A DNA stretch of 64,000 nucleotides from Chrysomallon squamiferum (GCA_012295275.1 CM022677.1:13763835-13827834), one strand, 5' to 3'; counted from the stretch's first letter, positions 1 through 12,206 are shown. Notes: generated by a model from the sequence alone, not told the origin. Program-made: numbers and translations.

Positions 1-610
1 TTGCAGTCGGAACTATAGAAAAATGGAGACTCATGTGCAGTTTAGAAATTGCTGGGTATTACTCTTTTTTCTTCTTCTTTTTTTCGGATATATATTATTT
101 CGTTATGAATTAGGAGTTCATTAGAAATGGTAGAATTATCAAATTAATTAATTAAATAAAAATTTCTTAACAGATAAAAAAATATAAGAAAAAGAATAAT
201 AACAACAACAACAACCACAATAATAACTAGATAATTTTAACAACACCAAACAAATTACATAATAATTGTGACACATCAGTTAACAGCTGGATTGGTGTGA
301 AAAACATATACTCTTCATAAAAAGTAGGGAACTCTAATAAGAAATTACAATTGCAAAAACAATTGTAAGGTATATTAGCTGCGGGAAATAACAGCGAATT
401 ACTTGGTCAAACTTTACAACTGGTAGTTCAGTAGTTCAGTGGGTTTTAAAACCTCCAAGGACGACTGGGGTCAGAGAAGAAAATTTGAAATTTAAAATTT
501 TATACGATGTGTAAGACATTCATTCAGTGGACAAGGCAAACTGCGTACAAGTCTCCCAGTGGTCATTTGACAGCGTTTGTTCCACTCCTCTTGCCTCGGT
601 AGTACTTCCC
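1..610. other. AT-rich sequence, no gene seen
   Basis: No open frame with splice signals stands out. The stretch is AT-rich with a short AAC-rich patch near 200-250. It may be intron or upstream flank of the exon that begins at 662. Confidence 0.5.
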
Positions 611-661
611 AGAGATGACCCTTCTTTGTACAATATGGATTGGGTGTACTGACAGTTACAG

Positions 662-753
662 ATACACCTCCCCATACGATAACCCATCCACGGCTAAATC
701 TATCATTAATCGAATTTTGGGATTTGCGTGCCTTTCATTTCGACCGTGCATGA
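662..753 (+). CDS. Candidate phase-1 exon starting with a DTPP motif
   Basis: The acceptor reads GTTACAG followed by ATACACCTCCC, and the frame opens DTPPHTITHPRLNLSLIEFW before a TGA near 753. A second exon at 5337 starts with the same bases after its own AG, also in phase 1, giving DTPPSLSNLSV. Two exons sharing acceptor, phase and first residues suggest related domains of one gene or of tandem paralogs. The following frame (779-1435) is shifted relative to this one, so either there is a small indel or the exons are not joined directly. I do not recognise the family. Confidence 0.35.
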
Positions 754-778
754 GACTTTGGAAAAATGTATGTTGTGA

Positions 779-1435
779 AGACCGTGCTACTTTCAGCGTT
801 CTGTAGATTATGTCTTGGCAACATTCACCCATTACCAGGTTCGAGATGAACACCGAATTCATTTTCGATCAAACGCTTTGTCAAAGAAGGTAGTGTCTTT
901 AACAGGCTACGAAACCATTAATTTTTACTTCTGTCTGAAGAAAACAAGCACGGTACAAATCTCCAGTTTGCGATACTCCAATGGCAACGATCCCGAAGTC
1001 ATCACAGCAGTTTTAAACCACAACAAATTGGGATACATTGTCACCATTTCACCAGATAACTGGAATGCCTTTCATTTCAGTACCGAGATGAAAGGATCAG
1101 TAATTCTGGAAAGAGGTTGGTATATTTTAAAGCTCCAGGTTCACGGATCTGATGGAGTGGAACTGGACACAGTCAGTCTAGATATTGATGACAGCAGTCT
1201 CGCGCAGGACATGCTGCAGTGTAAACTTCACTGTACGAGTGATCTGCCCCGTCTGAACTCTTCGCCTCGAATTAATGTTCACAAAAAAGCTAAACTTAGA
1301 CAGAAAAGTTACCCATTTAAATGTGCTGAAGAAGACAACGTGAAAATACCAGTATATCCCGACAGCGTAAAACAGTATAAACTAATAGCTACTCTACCAG
1401 TGTGTAAAGCTGACATCGAAAATAGCCGTAACTGA
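779..1435 (+). CDS. Unrecognised beta-rich protein exon, partial
   Basis: The frame is open from 779, just after a TGA, to the TAA near 1435 (about 218 codons), the longest plausible coding stretch of normal composition here. There is no convincing ATG; a TTG at 815 is not a credible animal start, so this is probably an internal or 3' exon. The middle part is rich in alternating hydrophobic residues (GYETINFYFCLKK, GYIVTISPDNWNAFHFS, GSVILERGWYILKLQVHG) followed by DGVELDTVSLDID and two cysteines (LQCKLHC). This pattern resembles a jelly-roll, carbohydrate-binding-like extracellular domain, but that is inference. A GTAACT near 1430 could be a splice donor. The C-terminal part is basic and low in hydrophobics. 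No membrane segment is visible. Confidence 0.55.
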   Translation, partial: RPCYFQRSVDYVLATFTHYQVRDEHRIHFRSNALSKKVVSLTGYETINFYFCLKKTSTVQISSLRYSNGNDPEVITAVLNHNKLGYIVTISPDNWNAFHFSTEMKGSVILERGWYILKLQVHGSDGVELDTVSLDIDDSSLAQDMLQCKLHCTSDLPRLNSSPRINVHKKAKLRQKSYPFKCAEEDNVKIPVYPDSVKQYKLIATLPVCKADIENSRN

Positions 1436-1437
1436 TC

Positions 1438-2775
<1,338 letters not shown>

Positions 2776-3015
2776 ATCTGTTTTGCCAAGAGCAAAGTTT
2801 ACTTGGTTATCTTGAATTTATTATCTAGAGATACACTCAGTATAAGTCAACTTTACACACACAGTCCACACACACACACACACACACTGAGACACACACA
2901 CACACATACACACACACACATACACACACACACACATACACACACACACACTGAGACACACAAACACACATGCACACACACACACTGAGACACACACACA
3001 CACACACACAGGCAC
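2776..3015. repeat. Second repeat-element copy ending in compound (CA)n
   Basis: TTATCTAGAGATACACTCAG at about 2820 is a diverged match to the flank before the GA runs at 1511 and 3963. Here the tail is (CA)n interrupted by CTGAGA and ATA steps (2869-3012). Confidence 0.6.
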
Positions 3016-3099
3016 ATATACACAGAAGCATTTATTCCTTTAATGTGCCCAGTGATGATAATCTTACAACTTTTAATAAATCTCTCCCCCACACAGACG

Positions 3100-3800
3100 C
3101 ACTCTTAGAATAAATAAATAAATAAATAAATAAATAAATACAATTAATACAGAACGCATGATTTTATGAGAAATCTGTGGAATGTTTTTTCTCAGCAGAT
3201 TTTGTATTTATTTATATATTATTATTATTATTATTATTTTATTTTTATTTTTTTCAATATAGCCTATTACCCGTGTTTGTCTATGTTTGTCATGTTGACA
3301 AGTTTTAGATTCAATCAAATAACTTTATTATTAGATACTGCCTTTCTACTGTATTTAAAATAAGGTAAAGGATGTAAAGCATACATTGTTCATCATATTA
3401 AGAGCGGCCTTATTATTATTATTATTATGAAATAAATATAAATAAAGAATACTACTGCAGCTACTGTTACTACAGCTGTTAATAATATTTATGCAGCTAC
3501 AGCAACCACTTCCATTAAAATTATTATTACTACTGCAACTACTGCAGTTATTACAAGTTGTCAACATTACATCTGCTGCTGCTATTACAACTATCACTAC
3601 TACTCCTATTAGTATTATTACTACTATCACTATTACGACTACTAATACTACTATTACTACTATGACTGCTATAACTACTACTATTACAACTGCTATTGGT
3701 GTTACTTCTTCCACTGCTAATATTAATAATACCAATTATTTGTCTATGTTAATACAAATATTATTAATCTTATAAAATTTAGTTGCTTTGAATTAATTAT
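3100..3800. repeat. Simple-sequence rich spacer
   Basis: Contains (AAAT)n at 3112-3140, ATT runs near 3220 and 3410, and a degenerate ACT/ATT tract at 3450-3735. Both-strand open frames over the last tract are valine- or threonine-rich artefacts. Confidence 0.6.
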
Positions 3801-3884
3801 AAATTTTCGAAAAGTCCTAGGACCCAGTTTTAAATATTTGTTATCTGTGTTCATTTTGTTTATAATTAACTTGTTATCAAACCT

Positions 3885-3958
3885 CGAGTGAGCGAAACAA
3901 GACTAAAGTACACTGCGTTGTCTAAGCTTTATTCCCTGGAGATAAACATTTTTACTTT

Positions 3959-4054
<96 letters not shown>
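3885..4054. repeat. Third repeat-element copy ending in (AG)n
   Basis: CTGGAGATAAACATTTTTAC is shared exactly with the copy at 1438, followed here by a 90-bp AG run (3963-4054). It is followed by an ATT/AGT trinucleotide tract at 4138-4225. Confidence 0.75.
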
Positions 4055-4057
<3 letters not shown>

Positions 4058-4185
4058 CCTATCTGTCTATTCACTACTTTATAATGCATAGCTTAATATG
4101 TGATTATAGAATGAGTTTAATTAGTTTACAGAGTGGCTTTATTATTATTATCATTGTTATTATTATTATTAGTAGTAGTAGTAGC

Positions 4186-4225
<40 letters not shown>

Positions 4226-5336
4226 CACAACTGATGCTCAGTATGGTTGTTACTTTTATTAACAACTGCTAATATAATTTGAGCAATGTCTTAAGAGGAA
4301 ACCCGCTATAAAAAGAAACTTCCAAGGATAAAACACGCGATAGTTTTCACTGGTACTAGCTGTAACGGGGAAATACTTGGATCCGCAGTGAACGTTCAAG
4401 TCTACACGACGATGTATTATTGTAATTAAGCAAACTACTGAACGTCGAATCGAACATTTATTTCTTTGTTAATTTAAAAGATACTACTACTACTACTACT
4501 AATAATAATAATAAATAAATAAATAAATAAATAAATGTGACAAATTTAATGATGTGACATCACTCCTTTAAAAACAGACATGTAGATTATACAGGTTATG
4601 ATTCAGGAACAGACCGCCATTTTGCCATTTTATCGTAAAATTATGTCGCTATTTACAGCGATGTTCATTAGAAAGAAATTTAACTGACACAGACAGCTGT
4701 GATTATTACATTGTTAAATACTGTTGAAATGTGTTCTACAGTTGTCATAAAATTGGTGTAAATGTGCGTCATCTCAATCAGTGTTTGTCCATAAATAGAA
4801 CCTCAGAAAATCTGAAGTAAGTGATTTAATCAACTTTTAAAAATGAATAAAATCGCATTATGGTTTGATTTGAATCATTAAAAGATGATTACTTTGATAT
4901 GTCTATCATCAGTTTCGGCAGCATTTTTCTAATAGCTCCCCTTCTATGCAGTTCGGAGATATTCACATGCATGTGTTCTTGCTAATTTTGACGTACTTGA
5001 TTTCTTTTTTCTCTTCTGTTTTTTAACTTCTTTTAATACGACTGCGAAAATGTAATGTATTTTCAATTCCGGATTTTATACAAATCTAAACAAAAATTGT
5101 TTATAAATTTCTCATTTTCTGCAAAGTACTTACAATCTTCAATACTATTTAGAAGCAGACTGATGTGACATTCTTTTGAACAAATAAACTTGCTTTGTTC
5201 ACGAAATTTGTTGAGATTCTTTTATTGTAATTTTGGTAACATTGTTCGCATCTTCGTCTTCGAGAGTCAAAGTGCCTCGTGACTAGACTGATTGTTGTGA
5301 TTCCTTCCTTTTTGTTTAATTACTTGTTTGTTTTAG
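4226..5336. other. No gene seen
   Basis: AT-rich sequence with short ACT, AAT and AAAT runs at 4483-4535. A TATAAAAAG string at about 4308 looks like a TATA box but has no supported transcript start or coding exon behind it. Confidence 0.4.
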
Positions 5337-5467
5337 ATACACCTCCCAGTTTGAGTAACCTTTCTGTAGACGCAAACACACACACTGAGGTACCTGTATA
5401 TAAGTTAAGTGGCCACTACGATGTACGAACACTTTTCATAGTCACGATTGTTTTTCAACAGATATGA
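5337..5467 (+). CDS. Candidate exon, paralog of the DTPP exon at 662
   Basis: The acceptor is TTGTTTGTTTTAG, followed by ATACACCTCCCAG in phase 1. The translation DTPPSLSNLSVDANTHTEVP continues with VYKLSGHYDV; the frame stays open to a TGA at 5465. Possible donors are GTTAAG near 5403 and GTACGA near 5420, so the true 3' end is unsure. The shared start with 662 suggests repeated domains. Confidence 0.4.
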
Positions 5468-5849
5468 CACTTAGATCAGCGGACACCTGCTGAACGCGGA
5501 CAGCATTTTCTTATTCTTATTCCACAACTGAAGCGGACAGTCATAACGATTTGGATTCGTTTTCTCCAGGATATTTTTGGAGATGGCGTCGACCAGTTCA
5601 TGAACTGCACAGAGCATGCAGGGAAGTTTTATTATATTGTCACATCACAAGAGCCAGCGAACTGTGTAATACTAAATCTATTTATAACAATGAAATATTT
5701 ATTAACAGTCAAATGTAACTTTCATATCTATTACCATGTCCTGAACTTGTTCTATACAAAGTTATGCGTAAATAATTTGCTACTTTTTAATTTATTGAAT
5801 TAAAATTGAAAAGTTCCCTTTGACTACCTTCAGCCAATACTCGGCCAGT

Positions 5850-5926
<77 letters not shown>

Positions 5927-6639
5927 GAATTTCAGTATATACATAGTATTATCATTCAGTCTCATTTTGTAAAAAAATATGATTTGCTCCCCTGATTTGA
6001 TCCTCAGATAACACTGACATCTAGTGAAATATAAACAACAAAACTCAGAATAATTTAAATATTTGTTTGGAAGGAGAAAACAGGATTTAAATAAACATTT
6101 ATATCTATCTATTTTAAATCTTTGAATATAATTACATAAATTAAAGAAAAAGCCTGTATAACAAGTGTCAGCAATAAGACTTGAATCACTTTAGTTATTT
6201 TGTGTAATATGTGTAATGACTGGTTCCACATATTGTCTGTAACAGAAAGATAGATAGATAGATAGATATACAGATAGACAGATAAACAGACAGATAGGAA
6301 GATAGACTAAACTGTTTGAATATTATATTCTGCAACAGGAAACAGCCAAATTTTTCAGTCCTTTGAAATGCAAGTAAAATTCAAAATTATATATCTCTAT
6401 GCAAAGTTTTTATGGTGTTTTCTGTACACACCAAACAAATAGAACCATTATTACAGTAATCCCTCAATTATTTATGCTATTGTTATTTTCATTACCTTCT
6501 ACCAAACAAGTCTCAACAAAATCCTTGAATAAAAATTTAGAAAAACATATTATAAGATGTATCTGAACTTTCAAATTAAAAATAATTTTAAATGTTTCAT
6601 ACGGTTTTAAAGTGCTGAGAGGTGCCAAGATTTCTGAAT
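5468..6639. other. Spacer with (TC)n and (GATA)n microsatellites
   Basis: Holds a 75-bp TC run at about 5851-5925 and a short GATA/CAGATA run at 6248-6300. No supported exon. The minus-strand open frame 6464-6775 overlaps the repeat element that follows and is not coding. Confidence 0.5.
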
Positions 6640-6890
6640 AATCCAATAAAAGTATATTAATAAAATAAAAATAAAAAGAACACCAAGACAATTGGTTAGA
6701 ATAAAAATTAAAATTATTGGACAACTTGATATACAATGTAACCTGCAAAGTAGTCATTGAGAAAATATCTTCCAAACAACAGATCTTCTTCCATTTTATG
6801 TTTTATTAACAAACATTTTCATAAATCTTTACCAGTACATTAATACAAAAATAAAAAATAAAATAACAGTTATCTCCCTTGAGCTATCCA
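6640..6890 (-). mobile_element. Dispersed element with CAAGGGAGATAA head (minus copy)
   Basis: On the minus strand this begins TAGCTCAAGGGAGATAA (about 6880) and runs some 250 bases to a TCTTGGTGTTCTTTTTAT end. It aligns along its whole length, in opposite orientation, to 9566-9795, and more weakly to 20850-21120 and 43829-44190. Shared blocks include AAAACATAAAATGGAAGA, TTTGCAGGTTACATTGTATA and TTCTAACC..TGTCTTGGT. No coding capacity; probably an old non-autonomous element. Confidence 0.65.
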
Positions 6891-7153
6891 ATTTGTAGTT
6901 TTTTTAAGAAATCACAGTTTCACAGATTTATACATTCTTCAGTAAGTGCAGTCCACATAACAAGTATATCACTTCATTTTCTTGATTTCACTGTATTTGA
7001 TTTGATTTAATTAAATTCACTGTAGATGTATATATATGGAGGTTTGAGTGTGAATGTTTCATGTGTGTGAATATTTGAATGGGCATGTGTTGATGGGTGT
7101 GAATCTTTGATTGTACATCTGTTGATGTGTGTGTGTGATATACTAATATCTAC

Positions 7154-7272
7154 CTCTAGAAGTAATTTTGTCAGTTTCCCATTTATAACCATCCATACAG
7201 TTACAGGTGTAGACTCCATCTTAGTAGTTTTAGTTCTGAGTATAAATATTTTTGAATGACATTCATTTATAT
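7154..7272 (-). pseudogene. Calcium-binding EGF exon with a frameshift
   Basis: Acceptor TCTCTTTCAG then ATATAAATGAATGT gives the canonical cbEGF start (D)INEC in phase 1. The second half, in another frame, reads GVYTCNCMDGYKWETDKIT, which is the usual C-x-C-xx-GY end, and a donor GTAGAT follows. The two halves are out of frame by one indel and a cysteine between them is missing. Exon length is 119 bp, not a multiple of three, as expected for a broken phase 1-1 EGF exon. Low-complexity residues fill the central part. Confidence 0.6.
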
Positions 7273-7753
7273 CTGAAAGAGAGAAACAAATAAATCACAT
7301 CTCAATCATTAACAACAATTAAACTTACTCATACATTTTCACAAGTTTCCAAAATTATTCAAATATCATTAATTAGTCAACTTTGAATTACAGGGGATAT
7401 GATAATTATTAATAAACATAAAAACTATTATAAATTCTGACAAGTTTCTGAAATACTATTAACTGCTTTGAATTTTGTTTTAATTCCAGAACTGAGAATT
7501 TTAACTTAATAGCTAAAATATTTGCCATAATATTTGAACAGCACAAAAGCTACTAATGCATACCTAAGCTTGAAACTGACTGACTGAATATATAAAGAGA
7601 ATGACATTATTAATAAAAAAAATATTTTTTTAAAAACCCAGATAATGGTAGAAATGCTGACATTCGGATTCAAAGAGATAACCTGAAATATGAATAAACT
7701 AAGAATGCTTGAAGTGAACAATTTAACCTGAGAACCAGATAGAACTGACTCAC

Positions 7754-7870
7754 CTGACGATGTTTTGGTGTCTGAATTCAAGGTAAACATTTCTACACAA
7801 ACACTGCTCCACTGTGTCATGCACCCTGCAGCCCTGTTCACACGAACTGTTCACGGCAGCACTGTCACAA
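7754..7870 (-). CDS. EGF-like exon, minus strand
   Basis: Acceptor TTTTTTGTTCAG and donor CAG/GTGAGT bound a 117-bp open exon, phase 2-2. The translation CDSAAVNSSCEQGCRVHDTV continues EQCLCRNVYLEF, with cysteines spaced as in a calcium-binding EGF domain (CxxGCxxxxxxxxCxC); Tyr and Leu sit where GYxL usually does. The sixth cysteine would have to come from the next exon. It lies between two frameshifted EGF exons, so it may be the best-kept part of a dying gene or part of a live one with poor neighbours. Confidence 0.6.
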
Positions 7871-8057
7871 CTGAACAAAAAATATTTTTATAACTTTATT
7901 ATATTGTCACAACGAGAATAATTTAAAATTTTATCACATTCTGATGCAAATGAAAATAAAATAGTTTATAATTTTATCAAATTTTGTCACAGTTAAAATA
8001 ACATTGTTAGTTCAAGAATGAAACCAAGCATAAATTCAACGATATAAAAAAATATAT

Positions 8058-8500
8058 ATTTTACATGAATGAATGAATGAATGATGAAGACAGTGAACAA
8101 ATGAGGAAGGCAAAGTGAATGGATGAATGAATGAAAAAATTGATAAATATCTGTTTAATAATAGTTTAATTATTAGTTGTCAAACATTATTTTTATTTTT
8201 TTTCATAATGTTCTTGAAAATTAATTTGCAAAAATAAAGTTAGTGTACCAAACAGGATTTGTTTTTGTTTCTTTTTTGTTATTTTTAACAAATGCTAATT
8301 TCTTAGTCACTGAAAGCTGATTTTCTGTTAAATAAACATTCTCTTAATTTTGAATAAAAAATTATTGACAAGTATAAAATGATATTTTTATTATTATATT
8401 TATTTATTTATCATATTTTAATGCAGAAAAGTTAATTTTGTGACTGAGATATTATTTAACTCATTTCTATGTAACTTTTCAATTTTTAACATCCTTTCTG
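8058..8500 (-). repeat. Inverted diverged copy of sequence at 48.2-48.65 kb
   Basis: Read on the minus strand, 8500 to 8058 matches 48240-48660: shared strings include CTGTTTGGTAC near the TTTATTTT block and CATCCATTCACT followed by TTCACTG. The same block recurs inside each 1.6-kb unit at 44.3 and 45.9 kb. It links this minus-strand region to the end of gene B. Confidence 0.55.
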
Positions 8501-8555
8501 TTTTCTTTGGTAATTAAAATCACAAAAATATGAAATTCATCAATCATTTGTATCA

Positions 8556-8790
8556 TTTAACTATTTCATAAATAATAAGAAATCATTTCTAACATGTAAC
8601 TGTTTATTATATAATAAGAAATCATTTATAACATATAACTATTAAAAATAAGAAATCATTTGTAACATATAACTATTTCATAAATAATAAGAAATCCTTT
8701 GTAACATAACTATTTCATAAATAATAAGAAATCATTTGTAACATAACTATTTCATAAATAATAAGGAATTATTTCTTACATTATAAGTAT
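8556..8790. repeat. Minisatellite, about 37-bp unit, six copies
   Basis: Units read ACTATTTCATAAATAATAAG then AAATCATTTGTAACAT, with copies near 8556, 8600, 8637, 8670, 8708 and 8745. The first copies are the most diverged. Confidence 0.8.
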
Positions 8791-8877
8791 TGATTAAGTA
8801 ATATGTTATAATTTCAACTTGTTAAAAAAAAATTAACATTGAGTAAACTGACTATTTATTAAGTATACCCTGCTCAC

Positions 8878-9046
8878 CTATACATTCATTTTACAAGTTG
8901 TGATATCCTGTCTTACACTCAAATGATAGGAGACTGGCAGGTTTTTGCAGTTGCTGTTTGTTTGACATGAAACTGTTGAAACACTACATTTATCTCTGTT
9001 GTTTTCACACCACACACCACCCAGCCAGCTTTACACTGACAATGGT
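8878..9046 (-). pseudogene. EGF exon with at least two frameshifts
   Basis: Acceptor CCCTCTCAG and donor TAG/GTGAGC bound 169 bp. Frame one gives HCQCKAGW, the end of one EGF domain. A second frame gives KCSVSTVSCQTNSNCKN, a clear N-terminal EGF half, and a third gives ECKTGYHNL, the C-terminal half. Around the junction GAGATAAATGTAGTG, the expected I-N-E-C would need two more bases. The family is obvious but the exon cannot be translated whole, so I call it a pseudogene exon or a poor assembly. Confidence 0.6.
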
Positions 9047-9248
9047 CTGAGAGGGAAAACAAAAACAAACTTTTGTGTTAGAATTGTTTTTATAAAACAA
9101 AATTTATAAAATTATAATAAAAGTATAATCTAAGTATTTCTAATTTTACAGAATAAATTGCTTTAAGTTCCAAAATATAATTATGTTTTTAAAATATTTA
9201 AAATGTATTTTTATATTATTGTATTTTGTAATGAGAAATTCTGCTTAC

Positions 9249-9380
9249 TAACACATATTGCCTGGTCATTTTCAATTTTCTTCCCAGCCAGACAGGAACA
9301 AGTGAATCCACTGATTCTGTTAATACAAGTATCAGTAATCTTAGTAATACTGGCATCATCTGATGTACACTCAGTTGGAT
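9249..9380 (-). CDS. Calcium-binding EGF-like exon, intact
   Basis: The exon starts after TTATTTAG and could end at GTAAGC, giving 132 bp in phase 1-1, the standard arrangement of EGF exons. It reads DPTECTSDDASITKITDTC, then INRISGFTCSCLAGKKIEND and QAIC. The DxxEC start, the SGFTCSC core and the last cysteine are all present; the second cysteine of the usual six is absent. It would be the most 5' of the four EGF exons on this strand. Such domains occur in extracellular matrix and receptor proteins. The short EGF string alone does not name the gene. Confidence 0.65.
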
Positions 9381-9565
9381 CTAAATAATAACAATAATAA
9401 TAATAATAATAATAATAATAAAGTAAAAAGCTTATTTCAATATTTATCAAACCAAGGACTCTTTCATCTGAGACAAGACAGTCACTCCTTTGCTACAGTT
9501 CAAAGAAAAAAAATGCTCACCTTTCTCATACTTTTTTCAAGTAGTAACCATAGTGACATAAACTG

Positions 9566-9584
9566 TATAGCTCAAGGGAGATAA

Positions 9585-9624
<40 letters not shown>

Positions 9625-9795
9625 TTATCTACCAGTAAAGATTTATTAGAAAGGTTGTTACTAAAACATAAAATGGAAGATATTTTCTTAATGATTAATT
9701 TGCAGATTACATTATATGTCAAGTTGTTTAGTGCATTTTAAATTTGTTCTAACCGAATGTCTTGGTATTCTTTTATTTTATCAATATGATCTGTT
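9566..9795 (+). mobile_element. Dispersed element with CAAGGGAGATAA head (plus copy)
   Basis: Starts TATAGCTCAAGGGAGATAA at about 9566, then an ATT run, then the same ordered blocks as the inverted copy at 6640-6890 ending TGTCTTGGTATTCTTTTATT. With that copy it brackets the EGF exons as an inverted pair. Confidence 0.65.
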
Positions 9796-10030
9796 CCCAT
9801 GTCAAACCCTGCTTCTACATTCTCAGTCTGAGTAATTTATTTTTTTAAAAACTAATTAATAGTAACAAAATTAAATAATATTAATATTAAAACATTCTCA
9901 GGTGGCATTAAGTAATTTATAAAATCTGGTAGTAAACTGAATTACTTGTCCATTATACCCAGCATCTATTTACAAAGATGTTGAGCACATTTGATTGTCT
10001 GAGTGTACAAAATTATCTTGACTGCCAGGA
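9796..10030. other. No gene seen
   Basis: AT-rich sequence between the dispersed element and the decayed exon on the minus strand. Confidence 0.4.
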
Positions 10031-10127
10031 CTGGAGAAGTGATTGTTCTTCACTGAACTCTGCAATACACACATGGTCAAGTGGTCATCCGTGGCCTTTT
10101 TTCTGGTCAGCAGAAGGCTTGTTTTTC
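10031..10127 (-). pseudogene. Decayed inverted copy of the gene B coiled-coil exon
   Basis: On the minus strand, after TTTACAG, the sequence matches the exon repeated at 43211, 44818 and 46426: both hold AAACAAGCC, GCTGACCAGA, GGATGACCACTTGACCA and AGTGAAGAACAATCACTTCT in the same order. Indels break the frame here. It is opposite in strand to the three intact copies 33-36 kb away. Confidence 0.75.
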
Positions 10128-10442
10128 CTGTAAATATTTATCATTAACCCTAATAAATAAATTGTAGTTAAAAAAAAAAAAAAAAAAGTTATAAAATTTA
10201 TCATTTATCATTTTGAAACAAAAACAAACAAAAAGTGTATTTAAAAGTTATCTAAAATATTAAAATTATAAATTATTTAGTCAGAATTTCTGAGAATAAA
10301 TTGCGACCAAAGTTCCGTTTCGGCGACTGGGATGGTAAAAACGTTATGGGGTAACCGTATTTTTTTCTATAAGATATAACACAAGAAAAGTATTATTTCT
10401 TTCTTATAAAAGGTTTGCTCGTAATTCGATAAATTGGCTTAC

Positions 10443-10644
10443 CTTAATTTGCCAACATTGGTTGATAAACACTAACTTTCTAGACCAGATAGGCTCCATG
10501 CTATATAACTGTAGTCTTGATAAACAAAACCACCAGTCTCGTTGACCCAGTATCGTGACCGTTCGGGTCATCTCGGCCGAATAGACGGAGACATTCGAGT
10601 CCTCTGTAGATATACAACAGAATCCATTCACCTCAGAAAAAGGC
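10443..10644 (-). CDS. Unrecognised 67-codon exon with strong splice sites
   Basis: The acceptor is a long T run ending GCTACCAG and the donor is AAG/GTAAGC. The whole 202 bp are open in one frame (phase 1 in, 0 out): PFSEVNGFCCISTEDSNVSV, then YSAEMTRTVTILGQRDWWFC and further. The exon has several CpG dinucleotides (TCGGCCG, ACCGTTCG), unlike its AT-rich surroundings, which fits coding. I do not recognise the domain. It lies upstream of the EGF exons on the same strand, so it could belong to that gene. Confidence 0.5.
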
Positions 10645-11422
10645 CTGGTAGCAAAAAAAAAATAATAATAATTAAAATAAATAAATAAATAAAATAAAAT
10701 ACAATCATATATCTGTTTCATTTAAACTTAATTTTTAACCCTGAGAAACTGTTTTGTTTTGAGGTGGTGTTCGGGGGGGGGGGGTTGCTTGTTTTTTAAG
10801 AATAGATATGACTGCTTTTTCTACCCTTTTTTTTTCTTTTTTTGTGTTGCTGTTTTCTTTTTTAATTTAATTTTATTTTATTTAATTTTATTAATTTCTT
10901 TTATTAATTAATTTACTGATAACATTTCTTTTTTCTTTTTTAAAAATTATTATCGCAATTATTTATATATTAATATTAATAATTTTTATAATTATTATGG
11001 TTATTTTTCTTAATTTCATTTTTAGCTCAGAAATGAATACATTATAACTGTCCTAATTTGTAAAATCGGAGTTAATTGTAAATACATACTTGAAATAATC
11101 TGACAGAAATTACTTCTTCAAACACCACAAGTTATACTGTGGCTGCGACAATAGACAGGAAATTACAGGTTGGTCTCAAACCAGAATTAATTTCTATAAA
11201 TTTTGTAATAATTTTGGTAAGAATAAACAAATTAATTACTTCTTAAATACTAAATAAAATTAGGTTCAGCCCAGAGCAGTCTCGATAAACCACGATGTTT
11301 CGAACATACACGGACTCGAATGTATGCTACGCTTTTCAAACAGCTGAACTGATTCGGTAACGTTTTATTGTTGTTGATTATTATTTTTGATAGAATTTTG
11401 GAAATATTTCACGAGAATTCAA
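10645..11422. other. No gene seen; poly-G and T/A-rich tracts
   Basis: Includes a poly-G run at 10771-10783 and T/TA-rich sequence at 10800-11010. If the 10443 exon and gene A are both real and near their 5' ends, this would be a divergent promoter region, but no promoter element can be defended. Confidence 0.35.
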
Positions 11423-11607
11423 ATGGATTCGGATGTTTTATGTTTGTGGTATTCCAACAAGAATCGGATGCGGAGATGTGTCCACATTTTCAGCCATGGA
11501 ACGAGGTAAACATGTGTTTCACTGTATCAGTGTATGTGTGAAAAAACCAGAAAGAGAGGTATTCACAGTATAAACTATAAAGTATTATAATTATCAGAGA
11601 GAGAGAG

Positions 11608-11641
<34 letters not shown>

Positions 11642-11909
11642 GTCTGTCAATTTTATATGTAAATAAATTTATTATTTCATTCACAAACGATAATAAACAG
11701 AGAAAAATGACAAAGGTAGATTGATAACGAAAAGTATCATGTTCTTACAAGAAAATAATAAACATTATTATATTTACTATTGGTATTGCTATTTTTCGTA
11801 GGTCACTGCATTATTATTCAGGTCTGTCAAGAAAGGGAATTTACATCATGGAGAAGGATGAATCACCTGTTACAGAAACCATTCTTATGCAACTGCACCA
11901 TTCTGGGAT
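11423..11909 (+). CDS. Gene A candidate first two exons
   Basis: Exon 1 (11423-11505) starts with ATG, reads MDSDVLCLWYSNKNRMRRCV and on to SHGTR, and ends AG/GTAAAC. Exon 2 (11802-11909) follows TTTTTCGTAG and ends GAT/GTGAGT. The phases agree (2 out, 2 in), giving SLHYYSGLSRKGIYIMEKDE and SPVTETILMQLHHSG. Both exons have normal amino-acid composition. I do not recognise the protein. Exon 2 leaves in phase 2, which does not agree with the open frame of the exon at 12207, so either an exon is missing between them or this copy is damaged. Confidence 0.5.
11596..11641. repeat. (GA)n-(GT)n microsatellite in intron
   Basis: Eight GA units pass directly into about fourteen GT units. Confidence 0.9.
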
Positions 11910-12206
11910 GTGAGTTTTTTTATTCTACTTGTGTGGCTAAGAGAATAAAATAAGTTTTGTAGAAACCCTTTATTGATTATAAAATAGTGTAATAATATTC
12001 ATTTATGTGCTATTGTTTTGTTAATTATTTTATTATTATCATTATAATGATTATGCATTACTCACTAAAATTAATTATTAGTAACAAAGTACATTGAAAA
12101 TATCCCACATTATGTCTGAATAATCCAGTAACTGATACCAGTAAAATTTATATTTTAATTAGTTAATAATAACCGAAATATTAGCTTTTATCTTCTTTTT
12201 TTTCAG

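Noticed and set aside
3355-3775. Valine-rich and threonine-rich open frames
   Set aside because: Products of the degenerate ACT/ATT tract.
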